6,869 bases of DNA from Bacilli bacterium (lineage in GTDB: Bacteria > Bacillota_I > Bacilli_A > RF39 > UBA660): positions 1 to 6,869 of the forward strand of contig CAADST010000103.1 of the NCBI GenBank assembly GCA_900751815.1, given 5' to 3'. A model generated the notes under the pieces. The model worked only from the letters and a program-made list of their open reading frames with translations, had not been told where the DNA came from and made no database searches. Of this stretch, positions 1 to 6,317 are shown piece by piece (position 1 is the first letter of the stretch; every line of letters starts with the position of its first letter). The translations under genes and the position numbers were made by a program.

Positions 1-303
1 TATATCACCGCTCTTTAGATTTTGATTAACAAATGCACTATAGTTCATATATTCAAAAGATTCTTTAGAAGATAAATCTATTATATAGGTATCTTTGTTA
101 GCAACTCTAGTTTTTAAAAATTTATAATCTGAATACTTCATATAATTACTACTGCCAACATCAATTCCATTATCATTTTTTTGTAGGGGGCGTTCCAATA
201 AATCTTTTAATTTAAAACAATTTTTATTAGAATATTCCATTAGTTGTAATTGATGAGGCGATAATATAAATTTATTTTTAATAATATCATTAAATTTTAT
301 CAT
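1..303 (-). CDS. Restriction-modification specificity (S) subunit, N-terminal part, cut by window edge
   Basis: This frame reads 101 codons from ATG at 303 to the window edge with no stop, so only the N-terminus is present. S subunits bind the target DNA through target-recognition domains and guide the partner methylase/nuclease. The protein opens with a short helical lead and then has KLKDLLERP (residues 35-43), DVGSSNYMKYSDY (about 50-62), FLKTR and, at the end, NLKSGDI. This layout matches the beginning of a target-recognition domain as I remember it from S subunits: a KL-x-DLL start, a GS-x-x-Y segment, F-x-x-T, then NLK-x-GD. A Shine-Dalgarno site GAGGTG lies 5 bases before the start. 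The gene follows the methylase/nuclease stop by 11 bases, so the two are very probably co-transcribed and perhaps translationally coupled. The second recognition domain and the central helices would lie outside the window. The family call rests on motif memory plus context and was not confirmed by a search. Confidence 0.75.
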   Translation of the reverse strand, partial: MIKFNDIIKNKFILSPHQLQLMEYSNKNCFKLKDLLERPLQKNDNGIDVGSSNYMKYSDYKFLKTRVANKDTYIIDLSSKESFEYMNYSAFVNQNLKSGDI

Positions 304-308
304 GAATT

Positions 309-314
309 CACCTC
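309..314 (-). promoter_or_regulatory. Ribosome binding site of the S subunit gene
   Basis: GAGGTG on the minus strand starts directly after the TAA stop (315-317) of the upstream gene and sits 5 bases before the ATG at 303. Because it abuts the preceding stop codon, a terminating ribosome would reach it directly. This fits coupled translation of the two subunits. Confidence 0.75.
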
Positions 315-2528
315 TTAATCCAAAAACAAATTTTTTAGTGATTCTTCTTGACTTAAACACCATTTTTTAAAGTCACTAATAGTTTCTGTAAAGTCTTCAT
401 TTAATTTTGGATTTCCTTCATCATCAACTTCAATATTGAATGTTTTTGGATTTATTTTATATATTGGGTTAAAGTACTTAACTCTTTTTGATGTTCTAAC
501 TTCATAGCCAATGTTTTTAATATCTTTTACAAAAATTTCGTAATTTTCTTTTTGAAGTTTTTCTAATTCCTTTTTAGAAGGCTTATAAGCTACAATTATT
601 GTGGTATTAACACCTGTATCAGCAAATATATCTGGTGGTAAATCGAACAATGCAACTATTCTCATGTTTTTTAAAAGCCATTCTCTAGCTGTGTTCCATC
701 TATCAACAGAAGCTATTGAATTAGATAAAATTATTCCCATTCTTCCATTTTCTTTTAAAATTCTATAAGCATTTTCTAAAAAAACTAAACCTAAATCTAT
801 CCAATTACCACTTCTTGCTATATTCCATAGCTCATACATCTCTATAATTTCTCTGTCAGCATCATTTTTTGGTTCGTATTTTCTATCCTCTCCAAATGGT
901 GGATTTGTTAAAACTATGTCAAATTTTTTAAGCTTTGTTTCATCTTTCCAATTGTCCCAATTTCCATTTTTGTGTAGTTTAGGATTTAAATCTACTAATT
1001 GGTCAAGGTCGTTAAATTTCCATAAAATTGATCCTTTATCAGGTTTGAAAGCAAGCTTGGCATTTCCATCTCCGTTAAGAAGCATATTCAATTGTGCTAG
1101 ACGAATCATATCACTATCATTATCTACACCATATAAATTATTATCCGATAGTTCACCATGAGAATTAACATAAGATACGGATAAAAAGTCTGCAATTCCA
1201 GATGTTGGGTCAATTATTTTTTCATGCCTTTTTGGGTTAACAATTTTGACTAAAAATTCAATCAGATGAATTGGTGTAATAAATTGTCCTTTGTCTGTTT
1301 TGGAAAATTCATTTGCAAATTTGTAGAATACTAATTGGTATAAATCGGTTTTTTCTGATTTTACAAAACTATAGTCTTGTAATTGCTCTACTATTTCACT
1401 AATGATTTTAATATGTTCTATTTTTTCCCAAATTATAGTTTCGCTATCAGTTCTATTTAATATATAATGATATTCTTGGGAAGCTTCTTTATATAAATTT
1501 CTCATTCTTTCTATAAACGCTTGAACATTTTCATCTGCCAATGTATAAAATGATTTTTCTGAATCTGATATAAAAAATTGTAAGTTATCTATTCCTCCAA
1601 GTCTTTCTAATGGTACAACTTCTTCTTGGTTTTTATAAAATTTTAAATATTCTTTTCTATTAGAAATAGAATTAATTCTTTGATTTCGTTTCTCATCATA
1701 TATTTTTAATGCTAAAGTTTGTATTAGTATTTCATAGCCTCGAGTATTTTTCATCCCTACTTTATCAATAACTCTTAATATATTAGATATACCATCAGTT
1801 AGTTGTTTGCTATATATACCACTTATTATTTCCAAATCATCGATTGTTCTTCTAGACCGATCTATATCATATGAATTTATTTTCCTTTTTAATTGTTCAA
1901 AAGTAGGAATTTTATTATACGAATCAGGCAAGTGTAATGATAAATCTTTAATACCACTATTATCACCTTTTAAATTTAATGACTCATCCATTCTTAAAAA
2001 TATATTATTTTTCTTTTTGAAAAGATATAATCTTTCGGCATCATATATAATTCCAATAGCAAAATTTGATTCAATTTCTTTTAAAGCTGGTTTTAATTGT
2101 TGATTATATACAACTTCAATTTCTTTGGAATTTTCATTTTTAAATTCCATTACACAAATTAAATGCTTTCTTAGCCAATCTAAGTCGTTTTGATTTTTTT
2201 CTGTATGCCAATTTTTATATTTTTCATACCAATTTTTATCATCAAATATGGCTGCATCAAATTTTATTGGAGAGGAATTTTTGTTGCCTTTGGGAAACTG
2301 AATTTCTTCTCCAATATAATCCTTTGAATACATTCCAGAATTAATCAAAGAATAAATAAATTGACATCTATAATATTCCTCATTTTTTTCTCCTTTATTA
2401 TTTTTAATTTTAACAATATTATTATAATTTAAATGCATTGGTACTGGCGAAGTATATTCATAGCTGTTAATATATTTTTTGTCAAATTCTCCTTTAATAA
2501 TATTAAAACTAATTCCTTTTTCATTCAT
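315..2528 (-). CDS. Fused nuclease / N6-adenine DNA methyltransferase (type I-like or BcgI-like RM subunit)
   Basis: This 737-residue protein probably both cuts and methylates DNA, guided by the S subunit encoded next. Residue numbers count from the ATG at 2528. Region 48-175 resembles the HsdR N-terminal nuclease: E74/E75 in GEEI, D91 in KFDAA, and E128-F-K130 in VMEFK fit a PD-(D/E)XK core. Residues about 205-400 look helical, as in HsdM. The N6-methyltransferase core follows: GQFITP (414-419), motif I DPTSGIADF (440-448), GVDND (467-471) and catalytic NPPF (542-545). HsdM is usually about 500 residues, so the extra N-terminal nuclease explains the length. No Walker A or helicase motif is seen, so this is not a full HsdR. 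An in-frame GTG at 2537 adds three residues, but it overlaps the ribosome binding site, so I chose the ATG. Motif I is atypical: classical HsdM has a glycine-rich D-P-x-C-G-x-G. The fold assignment is strong; the type (IIB, IIG or I-like) is inferred. Confidence 0.88.
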   Translation of the reverse strand: MNEKGISFNIIKGEFDKKYINSYEYTSPVPMHLNYNNIVKIKNNKGEKNEEYYRCQFIYSLINSGMYSKDYIGEEIQFPKGNKNSSPIKFDAAIFDDKNWYEKYKNWHTEKNQNDLDWLRKHLICVMEFKNENSKEIEVVYNQQLKPALKEIESNFAIGIIYDAERLYLFKKKNNIFLRMDESLNLKGDNSGIKDLSLHLPDSYNKIPTFEQLKRKINSYDIDRSRRTIDDLEIISGIYSKQLTDGISNILRVIDKVGMKNTRGYEILIQTLALKIYDEKRNQRINSISNRKEYLKFYKNQEEVVPLERLGGIDNLQFFISDSEKSFYTLADENVQAFIERMRNLYKEASQEYHYILNRTDSETIIWEKIEHIKIISEIVEQLQDYSFVKSEKTDLYQLVFYKFANEFSKTDKGQFITPIHLIEFLVKIVNPKRHEKIIDPTSGIADFLSVSYVNSHGELSDNNLYGVDNDSDMIRLAQLNMLLNGDGNAKLAFKPDKGSILWKFNDLDQLVDLNPKLHKNGNWDNWKDETKLKKFDIVLTNPPFGEDRKYEPKNDADREIIEMYELWNIARSGNWIDLGLVFLENAYRILKENGRMGIILSNSIASVDRWNTAREWLLKNMRIVALFDLPPDIFADTGVNTTIIVAYKPSKKELEKLQKENYEIFVKDIKNIGYEVRTSKRVKYFNPIYKINPKTFNIEVDDEGNPKLNEDFTETISDFKKWCLSQEESLKNLFLD

Positions 2529-2534
2529 TTCTAT

Positions 2535-2539
2535 CACCT
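2535..2539 (-). promoter_or_regulatory. Ribosome binding site that fixes the methylase/nuclease start
   Basis: AGGTG on the minus strand lies 6 bases before the ATG at 2528. The alternative GTG start at 2537 uses the last bases of this same site, has no purine-rich site of its own, and would have a leader of only a few bases from the predicted transcription start. The ATG is therefore the likelier start. Confidence 0.7.
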
Positions 2540-2547
2540 ATATTTCA

Positions 2548-2576
2548 ATTTTATCATTCGCCTTCAGAGATGTCAA
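2548..2576 (-). promoter_or_regulatory. Near-consensus sigma-70 promoter of the restriction-modification operon
   Basis: On the minus strand a perfect -35 box TTGACA (2571-2576) is separated by 17 bases from the -10 box TAAAAT (2548-2553), which carries a TGn extension directly upstream. Upstream of the -35 box is a long A/T-only tract (about 2590-2617) that could act as an UP element. Transcription should begin near 2541, leaving a leader of about 13 bases before the ATG at 2528. Confidence 0.75.
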
Positions 2577-2773
2577 TGAATATGTTGAAAAAATTTATTT
2601 AAATTTAATTAATAATTATTAGAATAAAGAGTGTGATGTTGTTATGTAGAAAAGTAAAATGATATATTAAAAAAATATATAATAATGCATCTCTGTATTT
2701 TTGTGGCAATTTTTATAATGGTACATAATTTGTGATTATTAATAGTGTTACAATAGTAGAGTAATTAAACTAA
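2577..2773. other. AT-rich intergenic stretch between the deacetylase and the RM operon
   Basis: No credible open frame, tRNA or GC-rich terminator hairpin is seen here. The only symmetric element is an A/T-only 7-bp stem (2662-2680), too weak to call. Since both flanking genes are on the minus strand, read-through from the deacetylase into the RM operon cannot be excluded. Confidence 0.5.
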
Positions 2774-4078
2774 TCATTTTTTAAATACTTTAACTAATAT
2801 AATTATTAGTGCTATTCCTATTAAACTACTAACAATAATTATTGGTATTTTATAGTCTATTTCATTATTTGTAGGTTCCTCTATTTCTTCTTTAACTGGT
2901 TCGTTAACTTGGGTATCTTCTATAGCATCTTCATTAGAGGTTATTTCAACATCGTAAAATAAATCGTTATCTAAAGTTTCATAATTACCATTTTTAGAAT
3001 AATATAAACCAAATTTTGTTGGACTATAAGTTTTAATATCAGTTGCTTTAGTATATTCATTATTTTTTCCTTTAAGCCAATCAGTAAACCAAGTATATTG
3101 TTGAGAGTCATGTTCAGCATAACCTAATTTTGATACCTCATATGCGGTCATGCCATTATAATATTCTAGAGGAATATCATAATTCATAGTAATAGGATTT
3201 TCTGCATATAAATGAAGATAAACTTTCTCTGGTTTATATTCATCTTCTAGTAAATTTAGGGCTTCTTTTAGAGCATGAGTATTTAATATATGTTGCCCAT
3301 GACTATATTCCCCAGCTTCATCATGATTAACAACTACTAATGGTTTAAATCTTTTTATTATATCTATTTGAAAGTTTATAACATCATCAAGGGAAAATCC
3401 GGCGTATGATAAGTTGTTGGTGGCACCATTTAAAGATTCAGAATAAGCATCGGGGAAAGCTCCTAAAACTGGATAATTACGAAGACCTACCGCCCACAAA
3501 CCATTTAATTGTTCATCTAATCTTTTAGGATTATCATTATGATGTGTTAAATAAACAACTTGAATGTTTTTACCACTAGCTATCATACTAGGAATTAAAC
3601 CCGCAAAAAATAGGTGTTCATCATCACTATGGGTAGAAAAAAGTAATATATCAGCATTATCTAGAGGTTTATCCCAAGTTTGCACCCAATTAGGTAATGT
3701 TTCATTAAACAAAAATATTTCTTTTATCCTAACAGTATCATCGTAATTAATAGTTATTTTATTAGTTTCTTCATTTAATTTAATACATTCATGTAAAAAT
3801 TGATTTTCCCCAACCCTAGTAGATGTATTATTATAATTTATGGTACCGGTCATACTTTCTACATAATAAATAATATATACATAATTAAACATTTCAGCAT
3901 TTTCAATAGTTATTGTATCTTCTCTATTTAGAGTTACATAAGTATTATAGTTGTTATCACTTAATTTAGTAGTAGCATCTCCATTAATAAAAACACTAGT
4001 GCTTTCGTGGGTATAGGTGCGTTCTTCAGCACTTACAATCATTGGTATTAGCAATAAAAATATAAACAACTTTTTCAT
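2774..4078 (-). CDS. Secreted, membrane-anchored PIG-L family deacetylase
   Basis: PIG-L (LmbE-like) enzymes are zinc hydrolases that remove acetyl groups, classically from N-acetylglucosamine conjugates. This 434-residue protein begins with a signal peptide (1-17, likely cleaved after VSA). A beta-rich region (about 20-125) follows and resembles a discoidin/F5-F8 carbohydrate-binding domain. The catalytic domain (about 140-340) has THSDDEH at 149-155 and HDEAGEYSHGQH at 252-263. By analogy with characterised family members, H150, D153 and H263 would bind zinc and D152 would be the base. An acidic, proline-containing linker (about 381-409) leads to a membrane helix (410-430) and the basic tail KVFKK, so the enzyme should face outward, tethered at its C-terminus, with no sortase motif. 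The usual HPDDE has serine for proline. The stop is TGA, with an in-frame TAA three codons later. It is transcribed away from the phosphodiester glycosidase operon. The family call is firm; the substrate is unknown. Confidence 0.88.
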   Translation of the reverse strand: MKKLFIFLLLIPMIVSAEERTYTHESTSVFINGDATTKLSDNNYNTYVTLNREDTITIENAEMFNYVYIIYYVESMTGTINYNNTSTRVGENQFLHECIKLNEETNKITINYDDTVRIKEIFLFNETLPNWVQTWDKPLDNADILLFSTHSDDEHLFFAGLIPSMIASGKNIQVVYLTHHNDNPKRLDEQLNGLWAVGLRNYPVLGAFPDAYSESLNGATNNLSYAGFSLDDVINFQIDIIKRFKPLVVVNHDEAGEYSHGQHILNTHALKEALNLLEDEYKPEKVYLHLYAENPITMNYDIPLEYYNGMTAYEVSKLGYAEHDSQQYTWFTDWLKGKNNEYTKATDIKTYSPTKFGLYYSKNGNYETLDNDLFYDVEITSNEDAIEDTQVNEPVKEEIEEPTNNEIDYKIPIIIVSSLIGIALIIILVKVFKK

Positions 4079-4087
4079 ATTATCACG

Positions 4088-4107
4088 AATTCATTATAAC
4101 ATGAATT
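4088..4107. repeat. Perfect 7-bp inverted repeat over a -10 box, candidate operator
   Basis: AATTCAT (4088-4094) and ATGAATT (4101-4107) are exact reverse complements with a 6-base spacer, giving a 20-bp dyad. It covers the TATAAT -10 box (4093-4098) of the deacetylase promoter. A dimeric repressor bound here would block that promoter directly. Nothing in the window encodes an obvious regulator, and an AT-rich dyad can arise by chance. Confidence 0.4.
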
Positions 4108-4121
4108 AAAGTGTAGTAAAA
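4093..4121 (-). promoter_or_regulatory. Promoter of the PIG-L deacetylase gene
   Basis: On the minus strand a consensus -10 box TATAAT (4093-4098) has a TGn extension (4099-4101). With a 17-base spacer the -35 position is TTTTAC (4116-4121), a weak match. Transcription would start near 4086, giving a leader of about 8 bases before the ATG at 4078. In that leader GTGAT is the only, partial, Shine-Dalgarno match. Confidence 0.6.
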
Positions 4122-4124
4122 CCC

Positions 4125-4153
4125 TTTATTTAAAAATCTTTTTATGGTATATT
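4125..4153 (+). promoter_or_regulatory. Promoter of the phosphodiester glycosidase operon
   Basis: A TGn-extended -10 box TATATT (4148-4153, with TGG at 4145-4147) lies 17 bases after a weak -35 match TTTATT (4125-4130). Transcription would start near 4160, about 20 bases before the ATG. It points away from the deacetylase promoter, with only three bases (CCC, 4122-4124) between the two proposed -35 boxes. Confidence 0.55.
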
Positions 4154-4179
4154 ATTGTTAACTGAAATGGAGCGGTATT

Positions 4180-5208
4180 ATGAAAGTAGTAAAAATAGTA
4201 GGAAAAACCTTTAGCTTCATAGGTATTACATTATTAATTATTGTTTTAACTTTAATATTAACAATTTATTTTATTTGTCACGGGCCATCAAAAAGTGCTC
4301 AAGAATTATTTGTAACAACTATTTTAGAGACTGGTCAACTAAAGTTTTTGGCTAATGTTTTTATGAGTGATGAAGATATCCAAGAGATTGTCAATAAAAA
4401 TTCATTGAAAGAGATGGATAGTGAAGTTGATGGTAATTTAATTAATGTTGGTGGGTCAACTGATAAAGAATTAATTGAAATATATAAAGTTAGTGGTAAT
4501 AATTATGAAGGTACCATGATGGTTATAAATGATCCATCAAAAATAAGTTTAGCAACAACTTATCCATGGGGTGAATATGGTAAGGAACTAGATAAATTAG
4601 TTACCGAATCTGGAGCTATCGCTGGTATTAATGGTGGACTTTATTACAGTGATGCTAATAAAGGTGGAAGACCACTTGGAGTAACTGTAAGTAATGGCGA
4701 AATTCAAGATATGTCACTTGGGGCTACTGGACTTCATTTAATTGGTTTTGATAATGAAAATATCTTAAGAATAATTGATATAAGTAATATGAATAGAAGT
4801 GAAATTGAAAATTTAATAGAAACTGAAGGAATTCGGGATGCGGTATCTTTCCAAGAAGAGGCGAGTGATGCTAATAACCATTTTGTAAAACTAATAATTA
4901 ATGGTGAAAAAAGAGAATTAAATGGTATGGGTAGTGGAGCAAATCCAAGAACTGCTATTGGTCAAAGAGAAGATGGTTCAGTATTATTTTTAGTAACTGA
5001 TGGTCGTGGTAAAAATGGGCATCTGGGTGCAACTGCTGCTGATTTAATTGAAGTAATGAGCGAATATGGAGCTGTTAATGCCGCAAATATTGATGGTGGT
5101 AGTTCATCGACCATGTATTATAACGGAAAGTATTTGATGACTAGTGTAACATTTTATTACTCCAATTCTTCATGGCGATTACCAACCGCATTTGTAGTAA
5201 AGGAATAA
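4180..5208 (+). CDS. Membrane-anchored phosphodiester glycosidase (NAGPA / DUF2233 family)
   Basis: The family is named for the human uncovering enzyme, which removes N-acetylglucosamine from a GlcNAc-1-phospho-mannose diester. Bacterial members are thought to act on sugar-phosphodiester bonds of surface or environmental glycans. This 342-residue protein has an N-terminal membrane helix (about 10-33) with lysines before it, so the domain should lie outside the membrane. A linker (about 35-95) follows. The catalytic region has AIAGINGGLY (146-155), NPRTAIG (255-261), TDGR (273-276), GATAADL (283-289) and IDGGSSSTM (304-312), the hallmark segments of the family. The start is ATG at 4180 with GGAG seven bases upstream. 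It is the first gene of a plus-strand operon, and the next start lies 2 bases after its TAA stop. It diverges from a PIG-L deacetylase, another family associated with GlcNAc groups. The family is confident; the substrate and whether it degrades or matures a glycan are unknown. Confidence 0.88.
   Translation: MKVVKIVGKTFSFIGITLLIIVLTLILTIYFICHGPSKSAQELFVTTILETGQLKFLANVFMSDEDIQEIVNKNSLKEMDSEVDGNLINVGGSTDKELIEIYKVSGNNYEGTMMVINDPSKISLATTYPWGEYGKELDKLVTESGAIAGINGGLYYSDANKGGRPLGVTVSNGEIQDMSLGATGLHLIGFDNENILRIIDISNMNRSEIENLIETEGIRDAVSFQEEASDANNHFVKLIINGEKRELNGMGSGANPRTAIGQREDGSVLFLVTDGRGKNGHLGATAADLIEVMSEYGAVNAANIDGGSSSTMYYNGKYLMTSVTFYYSNSSWRLPTAFVVKE
5199..5204 (+). promoter_or_regulatory. Ribosome binding site that fixes the start of the second operon gene
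   Basis: AAAGGA lies 6 bases before the ATG at 5211 and inside the last codons of the upstream gene. The frame is also open from an ATG at 5172, 39 bases within the preceding gene, but no Shine-Dalgarno site is seen there. Starting at 5211 also places the basic stretch and membrane helix directly at the N-terminus. Confidence 0.75.
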
Positions 5209-5210
5209 TT

Positions 5211-6317
5211 ATGAGAAGAATTAATAGAAAAAATAATTTTAAAAAAAGTTTGTTAATATATACCGGTGTTTTAGGAGTACTTGCTATAGTATTTCTAATC
5301 TATATCTTTGTAACTTTAGTGAGTTATGAAGACCATCAAATGAATAATTTTTTAAAAAATACTATTCATGATTTAAGTGATGAAGAATTAATAAGTTATC
5401 TGGAAGATAATGATTTATCTAGTGATTTACTTGATACTTATAAAAAAATAACTAAAAGTGATGATTTTGTTTATGAAAAAGTGGATGATGATACTTATGA
5501 TATTTACTTAAATGATCGGTTGATTTTTACAATTAGTAGTAAAGTTGTTGATACTAAAACTAAATTAGGTTTATTTAGCTATCAAATTAGAGAAGTAGAG
5601 AATATTACACCTAATTTAGCTAGAGGATTATTTTATTATGATGTAATTATTCCAAGTAACTGGCAAGTTTTAGTTGATGGTAAAGTAATGGATAATCCAA
5701 GTCGCGAAGAAAACTTTGCGGATTTAGATTTTATGTATTATAATGATTCAATGCCAAAACTTTCAACTTATGAAATAAATGATTTAAATAGTGAAAAAGA
5801 AATAACCTTTAAAGATTTTTTAGGTAATGAAGTGGAAGTCAAAGAAGATAATTTTGTTTATCAAAATGAGGATTATTTTATTAAAACTAAAACTTTAGAA
5901 GAAGCTCAAGAATATATTGATATAAATTTTGATATTATGGAGTTGGCTCATAATTGGCATTTGTTCTTAACTCGTGATTTAACGGGTCCGTGGTATGGTC
6001 TTGGTACTGTAACAGAAGCAATGATTGAAGGAACAAGTGTATATGATTTAGCTTACAACTGGGCTCATGGAGTTGATATAACATTTACATCTAAACATAC
6101 TTTAGGTAATCCTATTTGGCCAGTAGAAAGATTAGAAAATTTTGTAATATATGGCCTTGATTCCTTTTCGTGTGAGGTTTATTTAGAAAAAGATATGATT
6201 GTTGCTGGCAAACACCAAAGTGATATTATGCATGATACACTATATTTTATAAAAGATAATGAGGGAAATTGGAAATTAATAAATATTAAAGCAGTAGAGG
6301 ATGATTCAAATGAATAA
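5211..6317 (+). CDS. Uncharacterised single-pass membrane protein
   Basis: I do not recognise a named family. The 368-residue product has a strongly basic N-terminus (RRINRKNNFKK), one membrane helix (about 13-37) and a large domain predicted to lie outside. Residues 40-80 are acidic and helical. Residues 80-215 look beta-rich and include VIIPSNWQVLVDGK (145-158), a segment type I associate with small beta domains of surface proteins such as TcaA-like proteins. Residues 228-362 contain aromatic, histidine-rich stretches (HNWH 247-250, GPWYG 259-263, YNWAHG 282-287). The end (NWKLINIKAV, 353-362) looks like the final strand of an NTF2/SnoaL-like cone fold. These fold guesses are weak. The gene sits 2 bases after the phosphodiester glycosidase and overlaps the glycosyltransferase by 8 bases, so its product is probably made in step with both and works with them at the cell surface. 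No catalytic motif was identified. Confidence 0.8.
   Translation: MRRINRKNNFKKSLLIYTGVLGVLAIVFLIYIFVTLVSYEDHQMNNFLKNTIHDLSDEELISYLEDNDLSSDLLDTYKKITKSDDFVYEKVDDDTYDIYLNDRLIFTISSKVVDTKTKLGLFSYQIREVENITPNLARGLFYYDVIIPSNWQVLVDGKVMDNPSREENFADLDFMYYNDSMPKLSTYEINDLNSEKEITFKDFLGNEVEVKEDNFVYQNEDYFIKTKTLEEAQEYIDINFDIMELAHNWHLFLTRDLTGPWYGLGTVTEAMIEGTSVYDLAYNWAHGVDITFTSKHTLGNPIWPVERLENFVIYGLDSFSCEVYLEKDMIVAGKHQSDIMHDTLYFIKDNEGNWKLINIKAVEDDSNE

Noticed and set aside
176..190. A7 and C5 runs in the S subunit gene as a phase-variation switch
   Set aside because: Runs of this length are ordinary in AT-rich DNA and the frame is intact; no longer tract or repeat unit is present.
1807..2103. Plus-strand open frame opposite the methylase/nuclease gene
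   Set aside because: It is antisense to a strongly supported gene, with no recognisable motif or ribosome binding site; the same holds for the frames at 916-1161 and 3564-3746.
2554..2579. TCATT...AATGA inverted repeat spanning the spacer of the RM promoter, as a possible control site
   Set aside because: Five-base arms 16 bases apart in AT-rich DNA are expected by chance, and no C-protein gene is visible.
2577..2603. Small frame MNMLKKFI on the plus strand
   Set aside because: Only eight codons, no ribosome binding site, and it overlaps the upstream region of the RM promoter.
2662..2680. ATATATT-5-AATATAT hairpin as a terminator for the deacetylase gene
   Set aside because: The stem is A/T only and the sequence around it is equally AT-rich, so it is unlikely to terminate transcription and could be chance.
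2714..2719. TATAAT on the plus strand as a promoter
   Set aside because: There is no -35 match at a workable distance and no plus-strand gene or RNA follows it.
2741..2757. Direct repeat AATAGT twice with a 5-base gap
   Set aside because: Too short and of low complexity for this base composition; no further copies are seen.
5172..5210. In-frame upstream ATG extending the membrane protein by 13 residues into the preceding gene
   Set aside because: No Shine-Dalgarno site is seen before it, while AAAGGA is ideally placed for ATG 5211, and the extension would bury the basic N-terminus of the membrane anchor.
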